64,000 bases of DNA. Source: an uncultured Bacilli bacterium (GTDB lineage: Bacteria; Bacillota_I; Bacilli_A; RF39; UBA660). Shown here in pieces: positions 17,303-25,503 of this stretch. The position numbers and the translations under genes are program-made. Every line of letters begins with the position of its first letter. Positions within the stretch are counted from its first letter, which is position 1. The notes below the pieces were generated by a model. The model saw nothing but the letters and a program-made list of their open reading frames with translations. It did no database searches and was not told the origin of the DNA. The stretch covers positions 28,418 to 92,417 of the forward strand of contig CAJTZC010000003.1 of NCBI GenBank assembly GCA_910583745.1, written 5' to 3'.

Positions 17303-17563
17303 TCAAAACCAATATTTTTTCGTCTTTTCTAGAAATGATTTTTTTACTGGGTAAAATTCATTGTCATAAATAATGGAATCTATACCAAAAAAAGGGCATA
17401 TTGCTGTTTCTCCATTGTCACACCACTCTTTAATCAATTTTGGGTCGAATATTTTCAAACAATAAAAACAGCCACATTTTTCTACTTTTTTCAATTGCTC
17501 TTTATTAGCGGTGCAGCATATATGAGCCTTAACAACGTCCTTTTCTGTTTCTTTTTTATTCAT
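17303..17563 (-). CDS. Small Cys-rich cytoplasmic protein
   Basis: About 86 residues. KAHICCTANKEQLKKVEKCG starts a domain with CFYCLKIFDPKLIKEW and TAICPFFGIDSII. It resembles a family of small cytoplasmic proteins in which two CxxC pairs probably bind zinc; there the second pair is usually CPYC. Here it reads CPFF, so one expected Cys is missing. GAGGAG lies before the ATG at 17563. It heads the cluster with the flavin-binding and NUDIX genes. Confidence 0.65.
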   Translation of the reverse strand: MNKKETEKDVVKAHICCTANKEQLKKVEKCGCFYCLKIFDPKLIKEWCDNGETAICPFFGIDSIIYDNEFYPVKKSFLEKTKKYWF

Positions 17564-17674
17564 ATTTCTCCTCGCCATCTCAATTACAATAAATTTTTAT
17601 TTTTTATTAGCTTCGTAATTTTTCAAAATTTCCTAAAAATAGAAAAAAACAATTCAATCGAATTGATTTTATAC

Positions 17675-17697
17675 TTAAAAGTTCGAATAGTTCGAAC
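17675..17697 (-). terminator. Terminator of the tRNA-Thr gene
   Basis: GTTCGAA, loop CTA, TTCGAAC is a perfect seven-pair stem followed by TTTT on the minus strand, 11 bases after the encoded CCA. Confidence 0.8.
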
Positions 17698-17714
17698 AGA
17701 TTTCTCAATGGTGC
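17681..17714. repeat. tRNA-tail direct repeat, copy 1
   Basis: This stretch covers the tRNA-Thr terminator and the last six bases of the tRNA (ending CCA on the minus strand). A near-identical copy lies at 20343-20376, with a one-base insertion and a three-to-two-base swap. See the second copy for the interpretation. Confidence 0.7.
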
Positions 17715-17782
17715 TGAATGACTGAATTGAACAGTCCTCTGATGCTTACCATGCATCTGTTTTACCACTAAACTAAATCAGC
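17709..17782 (-). tRNA. tRNA-Thr (anticodon GGT)
   Basis: Cloverleaf read on the minus strand: acceptor GCTGATT/ATTCAGC with one T-T mismatch, D stem GTTT/AAAC, anticodon stem GATGC/GCATC with loop ATGGTAA, T stem GACTG/CAGTC with loop TTCAATT, discriminator A and encoded CCA. The single acceptor mismatch is unusual, but everything else is canonical. Confidence 0.9.
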
Positions 17783-17788
17783 AAAGTA

Positions 17789-17821
17789 ATATATCTAGAG
17801 TTTACAAAACTCTAGATATAT
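17789..17821. terminator. 15-bp perfect inverted repeat, likely terminator
   Basis: ATATATCTAGAGTTT and its exact complement are separated by three bases. On the plus strand a T-rich stretch follows; on the minus strand it lies between the kinase gene and tRNA-Thr. It probably insulates the two. Confidence 0.6.
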
Positions 17822-17896
17822 TTTAACTTTTTTTTGGTAGAAATTCAATAGTAATTTTTGTACAAAAATTTTTATTTTTTTTGCTTCTTTTTATAT

Positions 17897-18451
17897 TTAA
17901 AATCTACTTTCAATATATTCCAAAATATTTAAAAACACAGCTTCTCTGTTATTAAAAGTATTAAAATACTCGATATTAAAATCTTTACAAAGTTCATAGT
18001 TTTCTGTATCTTTTTCAGTTATATCATAAAAGTGTTTTTTCATTTGTTCTTCTGTCCAATGTTTTGTATAGTCATTTTCATTATCATGTTTTTTCATTTC
18101 ATTTATAATTTCATGAATATTTCTTTGCCCAAAACCTAAACATACAATAATATCCTCGCTATTCACAAGACTTTCAATTGTTTTAATATCGGTAAATGAA
18201 CCTTCGATTATGTTTCCAAAACCAGTTATAATATTATTCCAATAAGCAAATTCTACTATAAAAGGTGGTAAAATTTCCTGTCTAGCAGTGCTGTTTCTAT
18301 TTTCCATATTAAGATTTGGTTGTGCTTTTATAAAGCCATTTCTAATTGCTTCAAATGAAATAATATTCATTTCTGGATATTTTGATTTTATGATTTTAGA
18401 AAGTGTAGATTTTCCGGATCTCGGAACACCAATAATATAAATGTTCTTCAT
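17897..18451 (-). CDS. Adenylate-kinase-like P-loop kinase
   Basis: A 184-residue P-loop protein. GVPRSGKSTLSKII at residues 8-21 is a Walker A motif, and IIVCLGFGQRN suggests the strand before a small lid. It resembles shikimate/adenylate-kinase-like proteins often found in mobile or accessory regions and sometimes in resistance to aminoglycosides or other drugs; the substrate cannot be told. GGAGGG precedes the ATG. CpG is rare here compared with the core genes. Confidence 0.75.
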   Translation of the reverse strand: MKNIYIIGVPRSGKSTLSKIIKSKYPEMNIISFEAIRNGFIKAQPNLNMENRNSTARQEILPPFIVEFAYWNNIITGFGNIIEGSFTDIKTIESLVNSEDIIVCLGFGQRNIHEIINEMKKHDNENDYTKHWTEEQMKKHFYDITEKDTENYELCKDFNIEYFNTFNNREAVFLNILEYIESRF

Positions 18452-18554
18452 TAATACCCTCCATATTTAAAGTGCAGTTGATATGACTATTGTGTTTTTT
18501 TAATTGAGATATTCAATTTAGTTTCTATAAATAGTAACATATTAAAATTCTAAC

Positions 18555-18585
18555 CAAAAAGAAGATACCTCTTTTGTATCTTCTT
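18555..18585 (-). terminator. Terminator after the nitroreductase-acetyltransferase pair
   Basis: AAGAAGATAC and GTATCTTCTT form a ten-pair stem with a seven-base loop. On the minus strand TTT follows the stem. The 18452-18720 interval otherwise holds only a short unassigned open stretch. Confidence 0.75.
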
Positions 18586-18720
18586 GAACAGTTGCATTTA
18601 CTTTGCTATTTTACCCGCTGCTCGAAAGCTCTGATTTGGTATCAATTTTGGCGCGAAACGATAGTTATCTATGACTTCATATCTAAATTATTAACTTTTT
18701 TATAGATAGATTTCTAGGAT

Positions 18721-19296
18721 TTATATGATGCCATCTTTTTTCATCAATTCCATACTTTTCTCATGATCTTTATCTTCTGATGCTATATCTATAAATTTAT
18801 TGTTCCAATAGTCGATGGGCTTATCACATAAACTGTATCCAAATATTTTACATTTTCCTTCTTTAATATCATATTGGTCGTCATTTTCATTCGTATAGTA
18901 TTCTTCCATCTGCATATGCTTTTTATAAAATTGTTGTGCATCATGATTCCAAACTTCATAGGTAAATAATCTTAAAAAATCTTTATTATACTGTTTTGCC
19001 TTTTCAATTATGTCTTTAAAAATTTGACTACCATATCCTTTAAATCTGTAGTTTTCTAATACTCCAAACCAGCTTAACCATATTGTATCACTATATTCGG
19101 GCATATCGTATAGTCCCACAACACCTATTGGAATGTCATTTTCAAAAACTAAAAAGTTTATAGGTAAATCTGATGTTTCTCTTTGTATTTCATTCAAATA
19201 TTTTAAATAAGCACTTGAATTTGGAAATATTTTATATTGGATTCTTGAAGCCATTACAATATTATCTTTGCTTATCTTTTCATATCTTAATATCAT
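18721..19296 (-). CDS. GNAT-family N-acetyltransferase
   Basis: Transfers an acetyl group from acetyl-CoA to an amine; the acceptor is unknown. Residues 45-65 (LVFENDIPIGVVGLYD) are the beta strands, and VLENYRFKGYGSQIFKDIIE is motif A, the acetyl-CoA pyrophosphate loop. QFYKKHMQMEEYYTNEND is motif B. The ATG at 19296 overlaps the nitroreductase stop as ATGA, with GGAG eight bases upstream, so the two are translationally coupled. Confidence 0.85.
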   Translation of the reverse strand: MILRYEKISKDNIVMASRIQYKIFPNSSAYLKYLNEIQRETSDLPINFLVFENDIPIGVVGLYDMPEYSDTIWLSWFGVLENYRFKGYGSQIFKDIIEKAKQYNKDFLRLFTYEVWNHDAQQFYKKHMQMEEYYTNENDDQYDIKEGKCKIFGYSLCDKPIDYWNNKFIDIASEDKDHEKSMELMKKDGII

Positions 19297-19856
19297 TCGT
19301 ACCACTCCACAATATCTTTTAGCTCTTTTCTAGGTCTTTGTTTAGGATTCTGATTTGCATATCCAAGTGCTAAAGCGCAATTTAATTCCATATTTTCGTG
19401 ATTCAACATTTTAGCCACAGTTTCTGCAACATATACAATATCTCTAATCCATAAAGTGCCTATTTCTAATTCAGTTGCTCTTAAACACATATTTTCTACA
19501 CATGCACCTATTGATAAATTATCACTTATAATCCCATTCTCGTTTTTTTCTCTAAATATTAAAACTAATATTGGTGCTTCTTTTATTACATTTGCAGTTG
19601 GATTAACACTACTTGCACAACCTAAATTTTTTCTCTCAATGGTATCATCATTATTTATTGTATACTCAATCATCATATCTGCTATTTTATCTTTCGTTTT
19701 ACCTTTTGTTACCACAAAATACCATGGTTGCCTATTTTTTGAAGAGGGGGCGAGTCTTCCACAATTTAATATATCTTCAACTATTTCTTTTGAAATATCA
19801 GCATTTTTAAAAGCTCTAATGCTTCTTCTATTTTCTATTGATTCTATTGTTTTCAA
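19293..19856 (-). CDS. Nitroreductase-family flavoprotein
   Basis: FMN-dependent NAD(P)H oxidoreductase of 187 residues. IENRRSIRAFKNADISKE at the start binds FMN phosphate through its RRSIR residues; RLAPSSKNRQPWYFVV and SIGACVENMCLRATELEIGT are other family marks, and LALGYANQNPKQRPRKEL ends the FMN pocket. The start is TTG, chosen because the homologous N-terminus begins here. It is followed by the coupled acetyltransferase gene. The true substrate may be a quinone, nitro compound or other acceptor. Confidence 0.88.
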   Translation of the reverse strand: MKTIESIENRRSIRAFKNADISKEIVEDILNCGRLAPSSKNRQPWYFVVTKGKTKDKIADMMIEYTINNDDTIERKNLGCASSVNPTANVIKEAPILVLIFREKNENGIISDNLSIGACVENMCLRATELEIGTLWIRDIVYVAETVAKMLNHENMELNCALALGYANQNPKQRPRKELKDIVEWYE

Positions 19857-20020
19857 ACTACATTTTCATCTCCGTGCTTTATAATTATAATTTTCATAGT
19901 TAAAGTTTTAAACTCCATTACTAAATAAATCCTCCATAATGTTAACGCATAAAGGAGCTCCCATTGGAGCATAACAAAATGTTATTTCCACTTTATTATA
20001 AGTAATTTTTGATAAAATTT

Positions 20021-20215
20021 TCAAGGAATCATATCATGATATGATTCCACAATTAGTTTAACATTTTTTTGATTGCTATATTTTTCTACAATCTCCTTAA
20101 AAAAACACATCACTGCAATTTTAGGCAATTTTACATTTTTTATTTCTGGCATCCGTGTTGATATCATCTCATTGTCAAATTCAAATAAGCAGCAACTTTT
20201 ATCTTCATTTAACAT
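20021..20215 (-). pseudogene. Nucleoside-phosphorylase-like protein, N-terminal remnant
   Basis: Only 64 codons. The start MLNEDKSCCLFEFDNE and the following PEIKNVKLPKIAVMCFFKE resemble the N-terminal part of accessory-region nucleoside phosphorylase proteins of Bacillota, which are normally about four times longer. The catalytic part is missing; the frame stops at YHDMIP. It is therefore a fragment with no expected activity. The identification rests on a short stretch. Confidence 0.5.
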
Positions 20216-20338
20216 ATATAACTCTTATTTCTATATTTTGTTTTGACAAAATATTTAACCCCCTAAACATTTTGACATCACTATCAAAATTACCCGTTGA
20301 AATAGAACATACTAACCATTAGCTAGTATTAATTTATA

Positions 20339-20690
20339 TTATGTTCGAAATAGTTCGAACAGATTGCCAATGGTGCGTGAGTAACAATATACACAAATAA
20401 TAAAATTAACCAAGTTTTGAAATTTCCGATTATTCATATATTCATCATCCTCATTTCCTGCCATAAATCTCCAACCACTATCTGGATTACCAACAGTTGG
20501 TTCTTCTCTATACATATAACCAACTTTAAATCCTTCTTTAGTTATCTTATCAGATACCATACAACCTTCTCCATTAGGTTCATTCCAATCAATCAGTTTT
20601 TCAACTTTTACTTTTATGAAGTCATCTTTTTTCTTATTAAATAATCCCGTAATTACATCTCCATTCTTTTCTATAAATAACTATTTTTCT
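20339..20690 (-). pseudogene. DUF2185-like (Imm33-type) protein, truncated by a recombination scar
   Basis: An open frame of about 115 codons. The conserved part reads VSDKITKEGFKVGYMYREEP and DSGWRFMAGNEDDEYMNN, the hallmark of DUF2185, some of which are toxin-immunity proteins. The frame upstream of the first ATG (about 20560) is open for some 40 more codons (VKVEKLIDWNEPNGEGC) without a plausible start, so the N-terminus is also damaged. After MNNRKF the normal ending is lost and the frame runs into the tRNA-tail repeat. Confidence 0.65.
20343..20376. repeat. tRNA-tail direct repeat, copy 2
   Basis: It matches 17681-17714: terminator hairpin plus GCACCA on the minus strand. Here no tRNA body is attached; beyond the CCA-proximal bases the sequence belongs to the broken DUF2185 frame. 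A solitary tRNA 3' end is what site-specific integration into tRNA-Thr, or recombination between tRNA tails, would leave. Confidence 0.7.
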
Positions 20691-20707
20691 TTCTTTTTAA
20701 TTATATC

Positions 20708-20741
20708 AAAAAAAGAGTAAATCTTAAATATGATTTACTCT
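20708..20741 (-). terminator. Terminator of the ABC-transporter operon
   Basis: AGAGTAAATC and GATTTACTCT form a ten-pair stem followed by six or more T residues on the minus strand, 16 bases after the ATPase stop. Confidence 0.85.
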
Positions 20742-20756
20742 ATAAAATATAATTTT

Positions 20757-21428
20757 TTATGTTAATTTCCCATTTTGTAAGTTATAAACTATATCTGCAT
20801 AAGTAGCAACTTCTTTAGAGTGCGTTACAATTATCACGCATTTTTCAGAATTATGTGCTAAATCAATTAAAATTTGCATTACTTTTTGCTCAGTATCATA
20901 GTCAAGATTACCTGTAGGCTCATCTGCAATAACTATATCTGGATTATGTGAAATTGCACGAGCGATTCCTACTCTTTGTTGCTCTCCTCCAGACAATTTT
21001 AAGATTTTACGATTTGCACTTTCTTTATCTATTCCTACTTGTTTTAATACTTCATAAGCTCTCTCTTTTTTGTTTCTAATTTTCATATCACTTATGCACA
21101 TTGATAATGTAATATTTTGGGCAGCACTTGCGTTTTGAAGCAAATTATATGCCTGAAATATAACACCTATATCTTTTGCTCTATACTTATCTCTATCTAT
21201 ATTTCTTATATCAGTATCTCTATATAGAATTTTACCAGATGAGGCTACATCAAGCCCTGCAAGAACAGAAAGCATTGTACTTTTACCAGCACCAGATTTT
21301 CCCATAATGACATATAACTTACCTTTTTCAAAATCAGCATTAACTTTTTTTAATACTATCTTTTCACTATTTGCATAATGATATTCTACTTCTTGCAAAG
21401 ATAAAACTTTCATTTCCTTCACCTCCAT
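20757..21428 (-). CDS. MacB/LolD-type ABC transporter ATP-binding protein
   Basis: ATPase subunit of 223 residues. GKSGAGKSTMLSVLAGL is Walker A, LSGGEQQRVGIARAI the signature, VIADEPTGNLD Walker B, and VTHSKEVATYAD the switch His. TGNLD is typical of the MacB/FtsE/antimicrobial-peptide export group. It begins at the base where the permease gene ends, so the two are coupled. With the two-component genes upstream it resembles peptide-antibiotic sensing and detoxification modules. Confidence 0.92.
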   Translation of the reverse strand: MEVKEMKVLSLQEVEYHYANSEKIVLKKVNADFEKGKLYVIMGKSGAGKSTMLSVLAGLDVASSGKILYRDTDIRNIDRDKYRAKDIGVIFQAYNLLQNASAAQNITLSMCISDMKIRNKKERAYEVLKQVGIDKESANRKILKLSGGEQQRVGIARAISHNPDIVIADEPTGNLDYDTEQKVMQILIDLAHNSEKCVIIVTHSKEVATYADIVYNLQNGKLT

Positions 21429-22768
21429 TAGTTCCTTTCCGTTAAAATCTTTATCGGCTCATATTTTGTAATTCTAATTACACCAGATAAACTTGCTAAC
21501 ATAGATAGTATTAGTGAAGTACATATAATTTGTATAACAGCACTACTATCTAACCCTACTTTAAGTTCAGACAACGGCTCCTCATCATTATCTCTAATTG
21601 ATGGTACTGAAATTGAAGTTGTTTTATTGCTTTCTTCGGCATATTTTAATTGCTCTGCAAATAATTTATCTGAAACAGGTTGTGCTACTATAGAAGAAAC
21701 ACAAAGGCCAATAAATAAAGCAACAGTAGTAATTATTAACATTTCAGAAATCAGTCCAATAGCAACTTTAAATTTTTTCATTCCCATTGCACGAAGAACA
21801 CCTATCTCGTATTTTCTTTCACGAATTGCCATTGTTGAAATAAGCAGTAAGATAGACCCTCCTAAAAGTAAAACACTTACCAGAAATCCAGTTGCTGTAT
21901 CAGATAATCCTTCTACTGGTCCAACAATTTTGTTATATGCTGAATCATCTGCTTTCGCAAAATAATAATCTGGCAATCCCTTTTTTTGTAGTTCTTTTTC
22001 AAATTCTTTAATAGTTGTTGGATCTTTAAGATAATATGTAGGCTCTATTCTTCCAATAGTTTCAAAAAATCGCATATTGATTAAAGTATCAAATGTAGTA
22101 AAAATATCATTATTCTTATTATTTAATGGGGCTACATTTTTAGTAACTCCTGCCATTGTTAAATCTATAAATATCCCTGTTACTGTCAGTTGATGTTCAA
22201 TAGGACTTTTATAACTATAATCTCTTACTACAATGGTATCACCAATTTTTAAGTTGTTTAATTTTGCTAGTTGTTCACTTATAATACAATCTCCATCTTT
22301 TTTAAATATTTCTCCTTGTTCTATTTTTCTCTTACCAGTTTTAAAATCATTACTAATTTCTGGATTAGTTGTTGCTTTAAGAGAAGCATTAGGAAGATTA
22401 TCAGTTGTATCGCCTTTGTTATGGTCGTCCCCAATAGAGTTTATATTCTTCAAATTTACATCTGCTGTTGCATCATACGAAACTGACTGTAACAAATCAG
22501 AATTTCCAAAATCTAAAACTTGTTTTGAAGTAATAGGTCTTGCTTCTTTTCCTTGATTAAAAATTTTTTGAACTTTTTTAGAATCCATACTAAGGATAAC
22601 TTCTGTTCCAAATCTTGATTTATAATCATTAACTACTGCTGAAGTTACATTTTTTATAATAATAGATACAGCACAAGTAACAATTATTATAAATATAATT
22701 AGCCAAATAAGTAAGTTTCTTCCTTTGTTGCGATATACATTTTGAAAAGCATTTTTTATAATATACAT
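21428..22768 (-). CDS. MacB/FtsX-type ABC transporter permease
   Basis: Permease of 446 residues with the MacB plan: one N-terminal membrane helix (GRNLLIWLIIFIIIVTCAV), a periplasmic-type extracellular domain of about 250 residues, then three helices (GFLVSVLLLGGSILLLIS, a second at ISEMLIITTVALFIGLCV, a last near VIQIICTSLILSMLASL). MAIRERKYEIGVLRAMGM is the conserved coupling region. GAGGG lies before the ATG. Such systems use ATP on the inside to move or release peptides at the outer face. Confidence 0.9.
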   Translation of the reverse strand: MYIIKNAFQNVYRNKGRNLLIWLIIFIIIVTCAVSIIIKNVTSAVVNDYKSRFGTEVILSMDSKKVQKIFNQGKEARPITSKQVLDFGNSDLLQSVSYDATADVNLKNINSIGDDHNKGDTTDNLPNASLKATTNPEISNDFKTGKRKIEQGEIFKKDGDCIISEQLAKLNNLKIGDTIVVRDYSYKSPIEHQLTVTGIFIDLTMAGVTKNVAPLNNKNNDIFTTFDTLINMRFFETIGRIEPTYYLKDPTTIKEFEKELQKKGLPDYYFAKADDSAYNKIVGPVEGLSDTATGFLVSVLLLGGSILLLISTMAIRERKYEIGVLRAMGMKKFKVAIGLISEMLIITTVALFIGLCVSSIVAQPVSDKLFAEQLKYAEESNKTTSISVPSIRDNDEEPLSELKVGLDSSAVIQIICTSLILSMLASLSGVIRITKYEPIKILTERN

Positions 22769-22795
22769 TTTTTAATTCCCTCTTTCTTTTTTGGA

Positions 22796-22835
22796 GATTA
22801 AAAAAAATCTCCTTATCAATACTGATAAGAAGATT
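22796..22835 (-). terminator. Terminator or attenuator between the histidine kinase and permease genes
   Basis: AATCTTCTTATCA, loop, TGATAAGGAGATT pairs over about 12 positions, followed by eight T residues. It sits in the 98-base gap ahead of the permease, so the transporter either has read-through expression or its own promoter. Confidence 0.75.
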
Positions 22836-22866
22836 ATAAAATTCTAAAGTCAATTTTTAGTCAAAT

Positions 22867-24057
22867 TCATATAATTTTTACTCTAAAAGTTATAGACGCT
22901 CCTAGTTTCTTGTCATTTCCAACTTTTAAAGTTCCTCCGTGCTTTTCACAAAGTATTTTGCTTATTGTTAATCCTATTCCAAATAAACCACTATTACTTT
23001 TAGAAGTATAGAAGCGATTAGTAGCTTTTTTCAAATCATCTTCGCTAAAACCATCTCCGTCATCTATTATTTGAAATTCCAAAAATTTATCTCTTTGATT
23101 TATATAGATTACTACATTCTCTTTAGAATACCTAAACGCATTATCAATTATATTTTCTAGTAGTCTATATATAACAGATTTATCAATGCACATCATATTC
23201 AAATCTATTTTATCTTCGATTACTAATTTTCTGTTCTTTTCTTTTGCAATCATTAAAAAATCTTTTTTTAATCCAGAAATAAAATCTTTTACATATACAT
23301 CAGTTTTTTCCAATTTTATATTGTCTATTTTTTGAATATTTTGAATGCTATTAACATAATTTTCTAGCCTATATATAGCATCATTCATACTTCTTAAGGT
23401 TGTTTCAATATTTTTAAAATCTAATTTGTTTTTATTTATCCCCTTTTCTAAATAATCTAAATAACCTTTCATAACAGTTATGGGTGTTCTTAAATCGTGG
23501 GAAACAGAATCAGTTAAAACTTTTCTTTCTTCCAACAGATTCCACATTCGTTTATTATTGTCATATAATTCACTTCTTACTTTTTCTAAAGTTTGACATA
23601 GAAGTCCAAGCTCATCATTTTTTGCATACTGAACTCTAAAATCCAAATTATCTTCTAATAAATTTTTTATTCCATCTGATAATAATGATATTGGAGTTTT
23701 AAGTTTTATTTTATAGTATATATATACAATTAGATAGCCTCCTAACATAATATATATAATAGGCAACACTATCATCAAACTAGAATAAATATTATATTTC
23801 ATACTTTCTGCAGGTGCTAATTTTTGATATTCATAGTTATCTTTGTCAATATTATAAACGATATTATTACCTTGATTATTTATATTATATCCAGTTACTA
23901 CTATTTCTCTTTGACTCATTATATCTTGTCTTGCCTTAGAAGTTATCAATGTCGTAAAAATAGTTAGCGAAGAGACAATAATTAAAACTATAAATATAAT
24001 CAAATACAATGATTTTCTTAATGACATATTTTTGATTTTGTGTTTTAATTTTCCCAT
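22867..24057 (-). CDS. Membrane histidine kinase
   Basis: Sensor kinase of 396 residues with two membrane segments (about 14-38 and 90-115) enclosing a short outside loop of about 50 residues, a HAMP-like region, then the H box SVSHDLRTPITVMKGYLDYL with the phospho-acceptor His. The ATP-binding domain has the N box IDNAFRYS, G1 DDGDGFSEDD and G2 GLFGIGLTISK. The start overlaps the response regulator gene by 13 bases. The short loop suggests that it senses through the membrane or the transporter. Confidence 0.92.
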   Translation of the reverse strand: MGKLKHKIKNMSLRKSLYLIIFIVLIIVSSLTIFTTLITSKARQDIMSQREIVVTGYNINNQGNNIVYNIDKDNYEYQKLAPAESMKYNIYSSLMIVLPIIYIMLGGYLIVYIYYKIKLKTPISLLSDGIKNLLEDNLDFRVQYAKNDELGLLCQTLEKVRSELYDNNKRMWNLLEERKVLTDSVSHDLRTPITVMKGYLDYLEKGINKNKLDFKNIETTLRSMNDAIYRLENYVNSIQNIQKIDNIKLEKTDVYVKDFISGLKKDFLMIAKEKNRKLVIEDKIDLNMMCIDKSVIYRLLENIIDNAFRYSKENVVIYINQRDKFLEFQIIDDGDGFSEDDLKKATNRFYTSKSNSGLFGIGLTISKILCEKHGGTLKVGNDKKLGASITFRVKII

Positions 24058-24719
24058 TTATAGCCTACTCCTCGAACTGTTATTAGATATTCAACATCTG
24101 TATATTCTGATATTTTTTTTCTAATTTTCCTAATATGTTCTTTAATAACGTTACTATCCCCATCTGAATCATATCCCCATAATTTCTCATATAAGCGTTC
24201 TTTATCAAAGATAATTCCTGCATTCATTGATAAAAAGTAGATAATATCAAACTCTTTTTTAGAAAGCATTACGGCTTGATTTTTGATAAATAATTGCCTA
24301 CTTTCATAATCTATAACTAAATCATCAGCAAATCTCTTTTTCTTTCTAGTAATTTTTCTTTCTTCCCTTCTTAAATGGGCTTTAATTCTAATCAGCAATT
24401 CATCTATCGAAAATGGCTTTGTAATATAATCATCTCCACCGACTTTAAAGCCATTTATCTTATCTTGTTCTCCTGCTCGTGCAGTTAAAAATATAATAGG
24501 ACATGGCACATAATCTCTAATTTTAATACATAATTCAATACCACTTATTTTGGGCATATTTATATCAAGTAAAATTAAATCAGGATTATAAGACAACTTT
24601 TCCATTGCAGAAAGTGAACTATTTGCAATATAAACTTGATATTCTTCTAACTCAAGGTTTAATTTTAACATTTCTAAAATAGAATCTTCATCATCTATTA
24701 CTAATATTTTGTATTTAAT
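24045..24719 (-). CDS. OmpR/PhoB-family response regulator
   Basis: Receiver domain: VIDDEDS acidic pair, phospho-acceptor Asp in LILLDINMPKISG, Thr in FLTARAG, Lys in YITKPFSIDELL. The C-terminal winged helix has VMLSKKEFDIIYFLSMN and VIKEHIRKIRKKI and would bind DNA. No ATG lies at the expected N-terminus. A GAGGTGA site is followed by ATT at 24719 (reading IKYKILVIDD), and a GTG lies within that site at 24728. A rare ATT start is thus plausible; the far ATG at 24764 falls in a -35-like sequence. Confidence 0.88.
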   Translation of the reverse strand: MKYKILVIDDEDSILEMLKLNLELEEYQVYIANSSLSAMEKLSYNPDLILLDINMPKISGIELCIKIRDYVPCPIIFLTARAGEQDKINGFKVGGDDYITKPFSIDELLIRIKAHLRREERKITRKKKRFADDLVIDYESRQLFIKNQAVMLSKKEFDIIYFLSMNAGIIFDKERLYEKLWGYDSDGDSNVIKEHIRKIRKKISEYTDVEYLITVRGVGYKWEN

Positions 24720-24793
24720 AAAAATCACCTCTATTATTGTATAGTAAACGAAAAAGGTCAACATTTCGTCAAAGAATCCCTTTTTTATATAAA

Positions 24794-24997
24794 TTATTTT
24801 AGCATAATAAAAGCATATCTTCTATGATTTGCTCTATAAAACCTTAGTTGGTACAAAAATATGTACCTTACATTTATAATATTTATTGGACTAACAGGAA
24901 TTTCTATTAATCCATAACTCGTTATTTTAAATTTATCAATGATAGGTATCATTTTAATTGGTTCATTAAAGTAATTACCTTTATTATATTTGAGCAT
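24794..24997 (-). CDS. Short open frame, probably a gene fragment
   Basis: 67 codons. The text GLIEIPVSPINIINVRYIF and FYRANHRRYAFIML looks like real protein rather than noise, but no family was recognised and it has no clear Shine-Dalgarno. It may be what is left of a longer gene ahead of the response regulator. Confidence 0.35.
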   Translation of the reverse strand: MLKYNKGNYFNEPIKMIPIIDKFKITSYGLIEIPVSPINIINVRYIFLYQLRFYRANHRRYAFIMLK

Positions 24998-25141
24998 AAA
25001 TTGTTGATTGCATTCTTCTTATTCAATATTCATTTCCTCCTTTTCAAGAATTTAAGCATTTTACATATTTTACTACCAATACTTTAAATCACAATAAACT
25101 AAATTAGCATAATTTCGCTTTTTTACGTATTTAATTTGTGT

Positions 25142-25414
25142 TTAAAAAGTACACTTGATAAAATGTTCTAATACTTTTAAAGGAATAGACCTACTTAAAT
25201 CATTAATATAAACATTTTTACACTTATTAAAGAAAAGGTAGGTCGTTTCCTTTATTTTAAGACTATGAGGCTCTATATAAGCAATATTGGTATTTGTTAA
25301 ACTAATAATACTGCCAGTCTTTAACTCTGCTTTAATATTATTAAACTTAAGTAGGTTATTGATTTTCTTTTCTAATACCTCATCAATTTCCAATTTTTCT
25401 TTTACTATTTGCAT
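25142..25414 (-). CDS. Small protein of unknown function
   Basis: 90 residues, soluble, with an amphipathic start (EKLEIDEVLEKKINNLLKF) and a beta-rich middle (GSIISLTNTNIAYIEPHSLK). AAAGGAA lies upstream of the ATG, at a rather long spacing. It stands alone between tRNA-Arg and the two-component genes. No relative was recognised. Confidence 0.5.
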   Translation of the reverse strand: MQIVKEKLEIDEVLEKKINNLLKFNNIKAELKTGSIISLTNTNIAYIEPHSLKIKETTYLFFNKCKNVYINDLSRSIPLKVLEHFIKCTF

Positions 25415-25440
25415 AACTAATCAAATTCCTTTCAAAAAAA

Positions 25441-25467
25441 CAAAAAAGATTAACCGAAATTAATCTT
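25441..25467 (-). terminator. Second terminator after tRNA-Arg
   Basis: AAGATTAA and TTAATCTT pair around TTTCGG, followed by six T residues on the minus strand. It lies just after the hairpin at 25477-25492, making a tandem terminator. Confidence 0.7.
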
Positions 25468-25476
25468 ATTTTAAAA

Positions 25477-25492
25477 GCCGAATTAGTTCGAC
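25477..25492 (-). terminator. First hairpin after tRNA-Arg
   Basis: GTCGAA, loop CTAA, TTCGGC pairs with one G-U and is followed by TTTT on the minus strand. Its loop and position resemble the tRNA-Thr terminator. Confidence 0.65.
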
Positions 25493-25503
25493 TAATTTCC
25501 CTA

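Noticed and set aside
18598..18687. Short minus-strand open stretch reading YRFAPKLIPNQSFRAAGKIAK
   Set aside because: It looks like a protein end but has only about 29 codons, no start and no family I can name, so it is not listed as a gene.
20343..20376. A second tRNA gene
   Set aside because: Only the CCA-proximal bases and the terminator are present; no D, anticodon or T arms can be folded.
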